DNA from: DATBLE01 sp036555585
GTDB lineage: Bacteria; Actinomycetota; Thermoleophilia; Gaiellales; Gaiellaceae
Length of the DNA: 64,000 nt
Direction: 5' to 3'
Assembly: GCA_036555585.1 (NCBI GenBank)
Contig: DATBLE010000044.1
Span: 8,579 to 72,578, forward strand
Part shown: one piece after another, positions 41,246 to 50,265 of the stretch
How the letters are laid out: each line of letters opens with the position of its first letter
Position numbering within the stretch: the stretch's first letter is position 1
Translations under genes and position numbers: made by a program
Notes under the pieces: model-generated
What the model saw: only the letters and a program-made list of their open reading frames with translations
Database searches by the model: none
What the model was told of the DNA's origin: nothing

Positions 41246-43063
41246 GTGCCGGCGCTCGTCGACACGACCATCCGCCTGCTCGGACAGGAGCCGCTCGCCG
41301 CGGTGCTGCCGACCTCGGCCCAGCTCGAGCTCGCGGGCATCCTCGACACGGCCGGCTTCGCCTATCTCGAGGTCTCGGGCGGCGGCTGCTTCGACACCGC
41401 GGTCAAGCGCGGGGTGGAGAGCCCGTGGGAGCGGATCCGGGCGATCCGCGCACGGACGAGGACAGCGCTCGCACTCGCGCTCCGGGGCAGGTTCCTCGTC
41501 GGCTCGAGGCCCGTCGGCGTCGACTTCGTCCGCCGATTCGTGGCGTCTGCGGCCGAGAGCGGCATCGACGTCTTCCGCCTGCACGACCCGCTGAACGACG
41601 TCTCCAACCTCAGAGAGGCGAGCGAGGCGATCACCGCCGCCGAGCGCGAGTTCGACGCAGGCCTCGTCTACAGCCCCGGCCCTTCCGGGCAGACGGACGT
41701 GCTCGTCGGGCAGGCGCAGCGCCTCCCGGAGCTCGGCGCGGCGCGCGTCCTGATCCACGACCCCTCGGGCTCGCTCGAGCCGCATCGCGTCCGCGAGCTG
41801 GTCGAGTCGATCCGCGACGCGAGCAACCTGCCGGTCGGCTTCTACGGCCAGGGCGCCGGCGGGGGCGCGCAAGCCGCGGCGATCGAGGCGGCCCGTGCGG
41901 GCGCCGACCTCGTCGCCTGCGCCGTCTACCCGGTCGCCCTCGTCCTCCACCGCGCGTCGGGCGAGGCGCTCGCGAGCTCGCTCGGCGGCCTCGGCCTCGA
42001 CACCGGCGTGACCGCCGCGGCGCTCTGGCGGGCGTCCGACCTCGTCGACCAGCACATCAGCGACCAGCCGGTCGCGCCGCTCGCCCCGAGGATCGCCACG
42101 CGCGCAGCCGAGCACAGCCTCCCGGCCGGGCTGATCGCGGCGATCGACCTCCACCTCCGGAGCCAGGGAGCCGGCGACCGGCTCGACGAGGTGATCTCCG
42201 AGCTCGAGACGATCCGCTCGGAGGTCGGCTCGCCGCCGCTGGCAGCTCCGATCGGACAGGTGCTGGCGTCGCAGGCTCTTCTGCACGTGCTCGCCGCGGA
42301 GCGGTACCGGACCGTCGTCGACGAGCTGCGGGCCCTGATCCAGGGTCGCTACGGCTCTCCGCCGGCCGAGATCGCGCCCGGGGTGGAGCGGGCCGTGTCG
42401 CTCCTCTCCGACGGGCCCGCCCAGGACGACACGCCGGACCTGCGTGAGCTCCGGAAGCGCCACAAGGGCCTCGCGGCGAGCGAGGAAGAGCTGCTCCTGC
42501 TCGCACTCTTCGGCGGCGAGGCCGAGCCGCTCCTGCGGACGATCCGCGGCCGCGGCACCCAGGAGTCGCTGGAGGGGGTCGGAGTCGACGCCGGCCGTGC
42601 CGAGCGGATCCGCGAGATCGTCCGGATCGTCCAGGACTCCGGAGTCGGCGAGGTGACGATCGAGGACGCCGGGCTCCGCGTCACCGTGCGGCGCACGACC
42701 GAGGCAGAAGAGGGAGTCGTCGCCGCGCCCGCGCCGGCCGCACCCAGCCCGGAGGAGGAGACGAGCGCCGCGGCTCCGGCCGAGGCGCCGTTCGATCCCG
42801 GCCTGATCAGGATCGAGGCGCCGATGGTCGGAACGTTCTACCGCGCGTCGTCGCCGGGCGCGCCGCCGTTCGTCCAGGAAGGCGACGCCGTCGGGCCGGG
42901 GCAGACGCTCTGCATCCTCGAGGCGATGAAGCTGATGAACGAGGTGAAGGCCGAGGAGGAAGGCGTCGTCCGGCGGATCCACCCGGAGAACGGGCAGCCG
43001 GTCGAGTACGGCCAGCTGCTCTTCGAGCTCGAGCCCGTCAACGGCAGGCCTCTCGGCCTGTAG
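41246..43063 (+). CDS. accB: Carboxyltransferase-like (OadA/PycB) domain fused to biotin carboxyl carrier protein
   Basis: A 605-residue protein of two parts. Residues 1-450 align by eye with the alpha subunit of oxaloacetate decarboxylase (SGGGCFDTAVKRGVESPWER, DVFRLHDPLNDVSNL), but every metal site is changed: the Asp of RDxHQS is Leu11, the carboxylated Lys of KDMSG is His in LIHDPSG, and the HxH motif is GFYGQGAGG. It is probably not an active transferase. Residues 450-605 are a full AccB: an N-domain (IREIVRIVQDSGVGEVTIED), a Pro/Ala linker and a biotinyl domain with EAMKLMNEVK, biotin on Lys562. accC follows 13 bases later, so it serves acetyl-CoA carboxylase or a related biotin enzyme. 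Confidence 0.88.
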   Translation: MPALVDTTIRLLGQEPLAAVLPTSAQLELAGILDTAGFAYLEVSGGGCFDTAVKRGVESPWERIRAIRARTRTALALALRGRFLVGSRPVGVDFVRRFVASAAESGIDVFRLHDPLNDVSNLREASEAITAAEREFDAGLVYSPGPSGQTDVLVGQAQRLPELGAARVLIHDPSGSLEPHRVRELVESIRDASNLPVGFYGQGAGGGAQAAAIEAARAGADLVACAVYPVALVLHRASGEALASSLGGLGLDTGVTAAALWRASDLVDQHISDQPVAPLAPRIATRAAEHSLPAGLIAAIDLHLRSQGAGDRLDEVISELETIRSEVGSPPLAAPIGQVLASQALLHVLAAERYRTVVDELRALIQGRYGSPPAEIAPGVERAVSLLSDGPAQDDTPDLRELRKRHKGLAASEEELLLLALFGGEAEPLLRTIRGRGTQESLEGVGVDAGRAERIREIVRIVQDSGVGEVTIEDAGLRVTVRRTTEAEEGVVAAPAPAAPSPEEETSAAAPAEAPFDPGLIRIEAPMVGTFYRASSPGAPPFVQEGDAVGPGQTLCILEAMKLMNEVKAEEEGVVRRIHPENGQPVEYGQLLFELEPVNGRPLGL

Positions 43064-43076
43064 GTGCCGTAGCGAG

Positions 43077-44414
43077 ATGTTCACGCGAGTCCTGGTCGCG
43101 AACCGCGGCGAGATCGCCGTCCGCGTCATCCGCGCCCTGCACGAGCTCGGGATCGAGGCGGTCGCGGTCTACTCCACCGCGGACGAGGACGCGCTCCACG
43201 TCCGGCTCGCCGACCGCGCCGTCTGCATCGGCCCGCCGCCGCCCGGACAGAGCTACCTGAACATCCCCTCCGTGGTCGCCGCCGCGGAGACGACCGGCTG
43301 CCAGGCCGTCCATCCGGGGTACGGCTTCCTCTCCGAGCGGCCCGAGTTCGTCCGGGCCTGCGCCGACAACGACCTCGCCTTCGTCGGCCCCGACGCGGAG
43401 GTGATGGCGAGGATGGGCGACAAGGTGCAGGCGAAGATCGCCATGCGCGAGGCCGGCGTGCCGCTCGTTCCCGGCACGGAGGTCGCCACCACCCTCGCCG
43501 AGACCCGGCGGCTCGCTCCCGCGATCGGCTTTCCGATCCTGCTCAAGGCCGCTGCCGGCGGAGGCGGGCGCGGCATGCGGCTGGTCGCCACCGCGGAGCA
43601 GCTCGACGACGCCTACGCGACGGCCTCCGCAGAGGCCGACGCGGCCTTCGGGGACGGCAGCCTGTACGTCGAGAAGGCGCTCGTCCCGGCCCGTCACGTC
43701 GAGATCCAGGTGCTCGCGGACGGCCAGGGCGGCGTGCTCACACTCGGCGAGCGTGAATGCTCGATCCAGCGCCGCCACCAGAAGCTGGTCGAGGAGTCGC
43801 CGTCGCCGGCTCTGTCCCCGGCCCTGCGCGAGGAGATGGAGACCGCTGCGGAGCGGGCGTGCCGCGAGACGGGCTACACGAACGCCGGCACGCTCGAGTT
43901 CCTGCTCGGCCCGGACGGGGCCTTCTACTTCATCGAGCTGAACGCGCGGCTCCAGGTCGAGCACCCCGTGACCGAGCTCGTCACCGGCGTGGACATCGTC
44001 CGCGAGCAGCTGCGGATCGCGGCGGGCGAGCGGCTGGCGACGACTGGCCGCGCGCCGCGCTCCGGGCACGCGATCGAGGTCCGGATCAACGCCGAGGACC
44101 CCGACCGAGGCTTCGCCCCCTCGCCGGGGCGGATCGAGCGCCTGCGCGTCCCGAACGGCCCCGGCGTGCGGATCGACACGCACGTCGACTCCGGCAGCGC
44201 GATCCCGCCGCACTACGACTCGCTGATCGCCAAGCTGATCGTCTGGGACTCCGACCGCCCGGCGGCGATCGCACGCGGCCTGCGGGCGCTCGGCGAGCTC
44301 GAGGTCGAGGGGATCGCGACGACGCGGGACTTCGCCCGCGGCGTGCTGCGCAGCGACGCCTTCGCGAGCGGCGAGTACACGACCTCCTTCGTCGACGAGC
44401 AGGCGACCCCGTGA
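43077..44414 (+). CDS. accC: Biotin carboxylase
   Basis: A 445-residue ATP-grasp enzyme that carboxylates the biotin on the BCCP domain encoded just upstream, the first half of malonyl-CoA synthesis. Motifs: VANRGEIAVRVIRA at the N-terminus, KAAAGGGGRGMRLV (ATP loop), RHVEIQVLADG, and ELNARLQVEHPVTE at the active site. Length is normal for the separate-subunit form. It overlaps nusB by GTGA. No carboxyltransferase subunits accA/accD lie in the window. Confidence 0.97.
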   Translation: MFTRVLVANRGEIAVRVIRALHELGIEAVAVYSTADEDALHVRLADRAVCIGPPPPGQSYLNIPSVVAAAETTGCQAVHPGYGFLSERPEFVRACADNDLAFVGPDAEVMARMGDKVQAKIAMREAGVPLVPGTEVATTLAETRRLAPAIGFPILLKAAAGGGGRGMRLVATAEQLDDAYATASAEADAAFGDGSLYVEKALVPARHVEIQVLADGQGGVLTLGERECSIQRRHQKLVEESPSPALSPALREEMETAAERACRETGYTNAGTLEFLLGPDGAFYFIELNARLQVEHPVTELVTGVDIVREQLRIAAGERLATTGRAPRSGHAIEVRINAEDPDRGFAPSPGRIERLRVPNGPGVRIDTHVDSGSAIPPHYDSLIAKLIVWDSDRPAAIARGLRALGELEVEGIATTRDFARGVLRSDAFASGEYTTSFVDEQATP

Positions 44415-44788
44415 CGCTGTCACGCCGAGCCGGGCGCCGCACGGCGCTCTTCCTCCTGTACCAGTGGGACCTGACCGGCCAGCCGCTGGGGACGAGCTAC
44501 GACGGCGAGATCGACGACTTCGCCCGCAACCTGGCCGAGTCGGTCGCGGCCGGCGCCGACGAGCTCGACGAGCGCATCTCGGCGGTCTCCGGCGACTGGC
44601 CCGCGCCGCAGCTCGGCGCGCTGGAGCGGAACATCCTCCGGATCGGCATCCACGAGCTCGATGAAGGTACGGTCCCGCTCGAGGTGGCAATCGACGAGGC
44701 AGTGACGCTGGCGAAGCGGTACGCGTCGGAGGACGCCGGCCGCCTCGTGAACGGGATCCTCGGCGCGATCGCGCGGGACGCGGTGTGA
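44411..44788 (+). CDS. nusB: Transcription antitermination factor NusB
   Basis: A 125-residue all-helical RNA-binding protein that works with NusE in rRNA antitermination. It begins SRRAGRRTALFLLYQWDLTG and has LGALERNILRIGIHEL and LAKRYASEDAGRLVNGILGAI, which are family landmarks. The GTG start overlaps accC by 4 bases and its end overlaps xseB by 4. The order accC-nusB-xseB-ispA is conserved in Gram-positive bacteria. Confidence 0.95.
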   Translation: MTLSRRAGRRTALFLLYQWDLTGQPLGTSYDGEIDDFARNLAESVAAGADELDERISAVSGDWPAPQLGALERNILRIGIHELDEGTVPLEVAIDEAVTLAKRYASEDAGRLVNGILGAIARDAV

Positions 44789-44952
44789 CGCTGCAGGAGA
44801 GGGTCGACCGGCTGGAGGAGCTCCGGCACAGGCTCGAGGCCTGCCAGTCGCTCGAGGAGGCGGTCGACCTGCTCGCCGAGTTCGACGCCGCCGCGAAGGA
44901 CCTGATCGAGGCGATCGAGCAGGCGAAGCGCGAGTCGGATGCACAGCCCTGA
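44785..44952 (+). CDS. xseB: Exodeoxyribonuclease VII small subunit
   Basis: A short gene of 55 residues, MTLQERVDRLEELRHRLEAC at its start, fully helical with the Glu/Leu-rich two-helix pattern of XseB (QSLEEAVDLLAEFDAAAKDL, then a charged tail). XseB binds XseA to form the single-strand nuclease; xseA is not in the window. The call rests on the pattern and on position: GTGA overlap with nusB, 14-base overlap with ispA, as in Bacillus and E. coli. Another small helical protein remains possible. Confidence 0.72.
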   Translation: MTLQERVDRLEELRHRLEACQSLEEAVDLLAEFDAAAKDLIEAIEQAKRESDAQP

Positions 44953-45709
44953 CGAGCTGAAGGGCCGGATCGAGGAGGCGCTCAGGGAGCTCGAGCTCTG
45001 GCCCGACCTGGGCGGCCAGCAGGAATCGGCGCGCTACGCGCTCGAGATGGGCGGCAAGCGGATCCGGCCGGTGATCTCGCTCGCGGTCGGCGAGGCGCTG
45101 GAGGCGCCGCCGGAGCAGGTGCTCCCGGCGGCGCTCGCGGTCGAGCTGGTGCACAACTTCTCCCTCGTCCACGACGACCTCCCGTGCCTCGACGACGACG
45201 CCGAGCGGCGGGGAAAGCCGAGCGTGTGGGCCGCGTACGGCGAAGGCAAGGCCCTGCTCGCGGGCGACGCGCTGCTGGCCGAGGCGTTCAGGCTCGCCTG
45301 CTCGTACCCGACCACCGACGTCGCGCGGGAGCTGGCGGAGGCGACGCTGGGGATGATCGGCGGCCAGTACCTGGACACGATGGAGCCGGGCACCGACCTG
45401 GAGCGCGTCCACCGGCTGAAGACGGGCTGCCTCTTCTACGCGTCGGTCGCGCTCGCGCTCTGGGCGGCCCGGCTGCCACGAGAGGAGCAAGGTGCGTGGC
45501 GCGACTTCGCGGACGAGCTGGGCATGCTCTTCCAGGTGGTCGACGACATCCTGGACGAGGACGGCTACGTGCTCGAGGAAGGGGTCGAGGCGGCCAGGAG
45601 CCGCGCGAACCATGCGGCGGAACGGGCGCTGGCGCTCCTGCTCGAGGTTCCGGCCGACACCTCGGTCCTCGCCGAGATCGTGACCGGCCTCGCGGTGAGA
45701 ACCGCCTAG
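44939..45709 (+). CDS. ispA: Polyprenyl (farnesyl/geranylgeranyl) diphosphate synthase, short form
   Basis: A 256-residue trans-prenyl transferase that joins isopentenyl units. The first Asp-rich motif is VHDDLPCLDDD and the second is FQVVDDILDEDGY; GGKRIRPVISLAVGEAL binds the diphosphate. The usual length is 290-300; the region after the second motif is shortened (no KTYV-like stretch of full size). The ATG lies inside the end of xseB. Product length (C15 or C20) cannot be told with confidence. Confidence 0.92.
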   Translation: MHSPDELKGRIEEALRELELWPDLGGQQESARYALEMGGKRIRPVISLAVGEALEAPPEQVLPAALAVELVHNFSLVHDDLPCLDDDAERRGKPSVWAAYGEGKALLAGDALLAEAFRLACSYPTTDVARELAEATLGMIGGQYLDTMEPGTDLERVHRLKTGCLFYASVALALWAARLPREEQGAWRDFADELGMLFQVVDDILDEDGYVLEEGVEAARSRANHAAERALALLLEVPADTSVLAEIVTGLAVRTA

Positions 45710-45715
45710 CCCGGG

Positions 45716-46480
45716 ATGAAGAGGCGGCTGGACGTCCTCCTCGTCGAGCGCGGGCTTGCGGAGTCGCGCGCGCAGGCGCAGGCGCTGATCCTCGCCGGGC
45801 TCGTGCCCGGCCATTCGAAGGCGGGCGAGCAGGTGGACGAGAGCGCTCGGCTCGAGGTCGAGCGCGGGCCGAGGTTCGTCTCGCGGGGTGGGGAGAAGCT
45901 CGACCACGCGCTGGACGCGTTCGGCGTCGACCCGGCCGGGCTCGACTGCATCGACGTCGGCGCCTCGACCGGCGGCTTCACCGACGTCCTCCTCCAGCGC
46001 GGCGCGGCCCGCGTGATCGCCCTCGACGTCGGCTACGGGCAGCTGCATCCGCGGCTCCGCGGCGACCGCCGCGTCACCGTGCTCGAGCGGGTCAACGCCC
46101 GCGAGGCGACCGAGTTGCCCTACGCGCCCGAGCTGGTGGTCTGCGACGTGTCCTTCATCTCGGTGACGAAGGCGCTGCCGCCGGTCCTCGCCCTCGCGAA
46201 GCCCGGCTGGACCGCCGTCGTGCTCGTGAAGCCGCAGTTCGAGGCGGGCCGAGGGGAGGTCGGCCGGGGCGGGGTCGTCACCTCGCGCGAGACGCGAAGG
46301 AGAGTGGTACGAGAGGTCGCGCAGGCCGCGCTCGGCTGGGCTGCCGAGGTCGCGGGCGTCGTAGACTCGGGGCTGCCCGGACCGAAGGGAAATCGTGAGC
46401 TCTTCCTCCATCTCGTCAACCGACCCGGGGCCTGCCTTCCACGCGAGCTCGACGACTGGATCGATGTCGCCCTCGTCTGA
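45716..46480 (+). CDS. tlyA: TlyA-family rRNA 2'-O-methyltransferase
   Basis: A 254-residue protein with an N-terminal S4 RNA-binding domain (MKRRLDVLLVERGLAESRAQ) and an FtsJ-like methyltransferase domain: SAM motif DVGASTGGFTDVLLQRGA, then VVCDVSFISVTK and VVLVKPQFEAGRGEVG with catalytic Asp and Lys residues. TlyA methylates 16S and 23S rRNA and makes mycobacteria sensitive to capreomycin. It starts 6 bases after ispA. Together with nadK and recN it forms a conserved actinobacterial trio. Confidence 0.95.
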   Translation: MKRRLDVLLVERGLAESRAQAQALILAGLVPGHSKAGEQVDESARLEVERGPRFVSRGGEKLDHALDAFGVDPAGLDCIDVGASTGGFTDVLLQRGAARVIALDVGYGQLHPRLRGDRRVTVLERVNAREATELPYAPELVVCDVSFISVTKALPPVLALAKPGWTAVVLVKPQFEAGRGEVGRGGVVTSRETRRRVVREVAQAALGWAAEVAGVVDSGLPGPKGNRELFLHLVNRPGACLPRELDDWIDVALV

Positions 46481-47258
46481 CCCCGTTCGCCGGATCGCCG
46501 TCGTCTCGCACGGCGATCCCGAGGTGGTCGCCGGCGCGATGTCGCGGCTGCAGGCGATCTGCCGGGCGGCCGGGGTCGACGTCGTCGACGGCGAGGAGGT
46601 CGACCTCGCGGTGGTGCTCGGCGGGGACGGGACGACCCTGCGTGCGCTCCATCGCTTCCTCGGCACGCCGGTGCCGGTCCTGGGAGTGAACTTCGGCCGG
46701 GTCGGCTTCCTCTCGGCGATGGGGCGCGACACGATGGAGGAGGGGCTCGCGCGCGCCTTCGCGGGCGAGCGGCGGGTGGTCGAGCTGCCGACGCTGGAGG
46801 TCAACGTGGACGGGGTGGAAGCGGTGGCCGTCAACGACGCCGTCTGCGCCACGTCGCAGATCGGCCGGATGATGGAGTTCGCCTGGTCGGTCGGAGGCGA
46901 GGATCTCGGCGTCCAGCCGTGCGACGGCGTGATCTGCGCCAGCTCGACCGGCTCGACCGCCTACAACCTGTCGAGTGGAGGCCCCGTGCTCGTCTGGGGG
47001 CTCGACGCGATGGCGGTCACGTTCGTCTCGCCGCACTCCCTGCACGCCCGCCCGCTCGTCGTTCCCCGCGGGCTGGAGCTGCGCGTCCGGAACAGGACCC
47101 GCAACACGACGGCGAAGGTGATCGCCGACGGGATGCCGATCGGGGAGCTCGAGGAGGGGCGGGAGGCGACCGTCCGGCTCGGCGAGCGGCGCTCCCTGCT
47201 CGCGCTGCTCCCCGAGATGACCTTCTTCCGCCGCTACCGCGAGACCTTTGCTTCGTAG
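46464..47258 (+). CDS. nadK: NAD kinase
   Basis: A 264-residue enzyme that phosphorylates NAD to NADP. Motifs: VVLGGDGTTLRALH (GGDG, ATP site), VNDAVCATS (NE/D-type motif) and CASSTGSTAYNLSSGGP. I chose the ATG giving MSPSSDPVRRIAVVSHG, which overlaps tlyA by 17 bases; an earlier in-frame ATG would add 23 Ser-rich residues. The end overlaps recN by 11 bases. Confidence 0.95.
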   Translation: MSPSSDPVRRIAVVSHGDPEVVAGAMSRLQAICRAAGVDVVDGEEVDLAVVLGGDGTTLRALHRFLGTPVPVLGVNFGRVGFLSAMGRDTMEEGLARAFAGERRVVELPTLEVNVDGVEAVAVNDAVCATSQIGRMMEFAWSVGGEDLGVQPCDGVICASSTGSTAYNLSSGGPVLVWGLDAMAVTFVSPHSLHARPLVVPRGLELRVRNRTRNTTAKVIADGMPIGELEEGREATVRLGERRSLLALLPEMTFFRRYRETFAS

Positions 47259-48888
47259 CCTGCGCATCGAGAACCTCGTCCTGATCCGCGAGGCAGAGCT
47301 GCCGTTCTCGCCCGGGCTGAACGTGATCACGGGCGAGACCGGCGCCGGCAAGACCATCCTGGCCCAGGCGATCGGCCTCCTGCTCGGCGCGAAGGGCGAT
47401 GCGGCCTATGTCGGCGCGGTCGCGAGCGAGTCGTACGTGGAGGCCGAGTTCGACCTGCCGGACGGGCTGCTCGAGGAGGAGCCGTTCGAGGCGCTGCGCG
47501 AGCTCCGCCCGGACGACGAGGAAGGCGTCGTGCTGGCACGGCGGATCTCGGGCGAGGGACGGACGCGCGCCTATGCCTGGGGACGGAGCGCGGCCCGCGA
47601 GGACGTCGCCGCGCTCGGCGAGCGGCTGCTCGCGATGTCGGGCCAGTTCGAGCAGCGCCGGCTGGCGCGGCCCTCCTACCAGCTGGCCGTCCTCGACTCC
47701 TTCTGCGGAGACGAGCAGCTGCGCCGGCGCGGCGACGCCCGCCTCGCGTGGCGCGAGCTCGCGACGGCCAGGCGCCGGCTCGAGGAGCTGACGCGCGACG
47801 CGGCTGCCGTGGAGGGCCGCCTCGACGAGCTCCGCGCCCTGGTCGAGGACACGCAGGGGATGGAGCCGGGCCGCGAGGACGCGCTGCGCGAGGAGCGGGA
47901 GCGCCTGCGGCATCTGACCGAGCTGATGGAGGGAACCGCGGCCGCCGCAGCGGCGCTCGACCCGGAGGAGGGCGAGGGCGCTGCCGGGCTCACCGCGGTC
48001 GCCGAGCGAGCGCTGGCACCCGTCGAGCGGCTCGCGCCCGAGCTCCGCAAGGCCGCCGACGAGCTCCGGGACGCCGAGCTGCGCCTGCGGGAGGCGGGGA
48101 GCGCGCTGCGCTCGTTCCTGACCGCCCTCGAGGCGGATCCGGACCGGCTGGAGCAAGTCGAGGCAGAGCTCGAACGGATCTCCGACGCGCGGCGGCGGTT
48201 CCGGTGCGGCTCGCTCGACGAGCTGCTGGCCCGTGCCGCCGAGGCGCAGACGGAGCTGGACGCGCTCGACCAGGGGGCCGACCCGGTCGCGGCCGCCGAG
48301 GAGGCCGTCGCGCGGGCCGAGGCTCGTTCGGCCGCGATCGCGCAGGAGCTGCACGACGCCCGGGTCGAGGCTGCGGGACGGTTCGCGGACGGTGTCGCCG
48401 GGGAGCTCCAGGGCATGGGGATGGGGGACGGAGAGTTCACGGTCGAGCTTCGCGAGCGAGAGGCGGGCGCCAGCGGAGCGGACGAGGCGGTGTTCCTGAT
48501 CAGGCCGAACGCCGGCCTGCCGTTCGGGCCGGTGGCCGAGACCGCATCCGGCGGCGAGCTCTCGCGCGTCGCGCTGGCGATCGCCGCGGTAGGCGGCGGC
48601 GAGACGATGGTCTTCGACGAGATCGACGCGGGCATCGGCGGGACGACCGCCCACGGCGTCGCCGAGACGCTCGCCCGGCTGGCGGGCCGCGCGCAGGTGA
48701 TCACGATCACGCATCTGCCCCAGATCGCCAGCCGAGCCGACCGGCACTTCAGGGTCGAGAAGGTGCCCGGCGACCCCACCCATACGCGGATCCACGAGCT
48801 GGGGCCCGAGGAGCGCCGTGACGAGATCGAGCGTATGCTCGGCGGGCGCGAGTTCCTGGCGACCGTCTCGGAGGGAGAGCGTGGCTAG
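47248..48888 (+). CDS. recN: DNA repair protein RecN
   Basis: A 546-residue SMC-like ATPase recruited to double-strand breaks. The N-terminal half-ATPase has Walker A VITGETGAGKTIL near residue 29. A Glu/Arg/Ala-rich coiled coil runs from about 150 to 370. The C-terminal half has the signature TASGGELSRVALAIA and Walker B TMVFDEIDAGIGG. The TTG start lies within nadK and gives LLRSLRIENLVLI, the expected N-terminus. Confidence 0.96.
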   Translation: MLRSLRIENLVLIREAELPFSPGLNVITGETGAGKTILAQAIGLLLGAKGDAAYVGAVASESYVEAEFDLPDGLLEEEPFEALRELRPDDEEGVVLARRISGEGRTRAYAWGRSAAREDVAALGERLLAMSGQFEQRRLARPSYQLAVLDSFCGDEQLRRRGDARLAWRELATARRRLEELTRDAAAVEGRLDELRALVEDTQGMEPGREDALREERERLRHLTELMEGTAAAAAALDPEEGEGAAGLTAVAERALAPVERLAPELRKAADELRDAELRLREAGSALRSFLTALEADPDRLEQVEAELERISDARRRFRCGSLDELLARAAEAQTELDALDQGADPVAAAEEAVARAEARSAAIAQELHDARVEAAGRFADGVAGELQGMGMGDGEFTVELREREAGASGADEAVFLIRPNAGLPFGPVAETASGGELSRVALAIAAVGGGETMVFDEIDAGIGGTTAHGVAETLARLAGRAQVITITHLPQIASRADRHFRVEKVPGDPTHTRIHELGPEERRDEIERMLGGREFLATVSEGERG

Positions 48889-50020
48889 CCTCGTCGAGTT
48901 CACCGGAGCCGCCCGGCTCGACCGGCGGACGAAGCGACTCGTCCACCGCCTCGGCGAGGGCGACGTCGCGATCGTCGACCACGCCGACCTCGACCGGGTG
49001 ACCGCCGAGGAGCTGCTCGAGACCGGGGTCCGCGTCGTCGTCAACACCTCCGAGTCGCTGTCGGGACGCTTCCCGAACGTCGGGCCGCTGCTGCTGGTCC
49101 GCGGCGGGGTGACGCTGATCGACGCGCCCGGCGCGGAGCTGTTCGACGAGGTCACCGAGGGCGAGCAGCTGACCGTGCGCGGGGCGAGCGTCTTCCGGAA
49201 CGGGACGTGCCTCGCCCGCGGACGCGCGCGCGACGAGCGCGAGCTCGAGCGAGCGCTCGCCGAGCAGCGCGGCCGCGTCACCGAGTCGCTGTCCGCGTTC
49301 GCCGAGAACACCCTGCGGCACCTGATGGCCGAGGGCAGCCTGCTCGCCGAGGGCATCGACTTTCCGCCCCTGAAGACCCGCTTCCGCGACCGCCATGCGC
49401 TCGTCGTCGCGCGCGGCCCCGGCCACAAGCGCGACCTGCGGATCGTCAAGCCGTACGTGCGCGACTTCAAGCCGGTGCTGGTCGGAGTCGACGGCGGCGC
49501 GGACGCGCTGATCGAGGCCGGCTACAAGCCGAACGTGATCGTCGGCGACATGGACTCCGTGTCGGACGCCGCGCTCCGGAGCGGGGCGGAGGTGCTCGTC
49601 CACGCGTACCGCGGCAACGGCGACGCGCCCGGGGCGGCGCGGGCGACCGCGCTCGGCGTGCCGTTCGAGGTCGTCCCGGCGATGGGGATCAGCGAGGACG
49701 TCGCCCTGATGCTCGCGTACGAGAAGGGCGCCGAGCTGATCGTCGCGGTCGGGACGCACTTCAACCTGCTCGAGTTCATGGAGCGGAACCGGGCGGGGAT
49801 GTCGTCGACGTTCCTCACGCGCCTGCGGGTGGGGGAGATCCTCGTCGACGCGAAGGGCGTGTCCCGGCTGGTCTCGCGGCGGGTCGGTCTCTGGCCCCTG
49901 GTCGCGCTCGGCGTGACGGGCCTCGGCGCCATCGTCGTCGCCGTCGTCGCCTCTCCCGGGGTCGAGCACCTGATCCAGCTGATGGTCCTGCGGGTCCGCG
50001 ACTGGCTGGGTCTCGGCTAA
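48881..50020 (+). CDS. steA: SteA-like cytokinetic protein with a thiamin pyrophosphokinase-type domain
   Basis: A 379-residue protein resembling SteA of Corynebacterium and Rv1697. Its middle has a pyrophosphokinase-like core (VGVDGGADALIEAGYKPN, VIVGDMDSVSD near 222), and its C-terminus has a membrane helix (LVALGVTGLGAIVVAVVA near 345-362). In Corynebacterium SteA works with SteB at the division site. The position after recN and before a steB-like gene matches those genomes. The GTG start has a GGAGGG ribosome site 5 bases upstream and overlaps recN by 8 bases. Confidence 0.9.
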   Translation: MASLVEFTGAARLDRRTKRLVHRLGEGDVAIVDHADLDRVTAEELLETGVRVVVNTSESLSGRFPNVGPLLLVRGGVTLIDAPGAELFDEVTEGEQLTVRGASVFRNGTCLARGRARDERELERALAEQRGRVTESLSAFAENTLRHLMAEGSLLAEGIDFPPLKTRFRDRHALVVARGPGHKRDLRIVKPYVRDFKPVLVGVDGGADALIEAGYKPNVIVGDMDSVSDAALRSGAEVLVHAYRGNGDAPGAARATALGVPFEVVPAMGISEDVALMLAYEKGAELIVAVGTHFNLLEFMERNRAGMSSTFLTRLRVGEILVDAKGVSRLVSRRVGLWPLVALGVTGLGAIVVAVVASPGVEHLIQLMVLRVRDWLGLG

Positions 50021-50022
50021 GC

Positions 50023-50047
50023 GTGGGGGAACCCCTGGTTCCCCCAC
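50023..50047 (+). terminator. Strong hairpin after steA
   Basis: A perfect 11-bp stem, GTGGGGGAACC/GGTTCCCCCAC, with a 3-base loop starts 3 bases after the steA stop. There is no U run, which is common in GC-rich actinobacteria. Confidence 0.7.
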
Positions 50048-50175
50048 GGGGCCCTCTCCTCCGCTTGCTCGCTTCGCTCGCGTCGGCGGCTGACCGACGG
50101 CGTTCTCGAGCCGCGCCCGCGCAGGTCGGGGCGGCGGCGATCACTGGCCTCGCGTCAGCTCGCTTTCCACAGACA

Positions 50176-50213
50176 ACATGTCCGCGAGGTACATGTCCTA
50201 CCTGACCGTGTCC
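50176..50213. repeat. Short tandem word ACATGTCC
   Basis: ACATGTCC occurs at 50176 and 50191 (15-base period), with a weaker GTGTCC at 50208. It lies in the 302-base gene-free stretch 50021-50322, which otherwise holds the hairpin at 50023 and the repeat at 50234. A word like GCTCGCTTCGCTCGC near 50067 also stands out. Confidence 0.5.
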
Positions 50214-50233
50214 GCCGGCTCGCCCAAGGTGCA

Positions 50234-50265
50234 CCCGGCCTCCTCCCCAACGCGATCGTAATCGC
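50234..50265. repeat. Copy of a dispersed intergenic repeat (head part)
   Basis: CCCGGCCTCCTCCCC then CGCGATCGTAATCGC; the head matches copies at 31358 and 57146. The tail here is diverged (ACCGTGCC near 50291). Confidence 0.5.
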
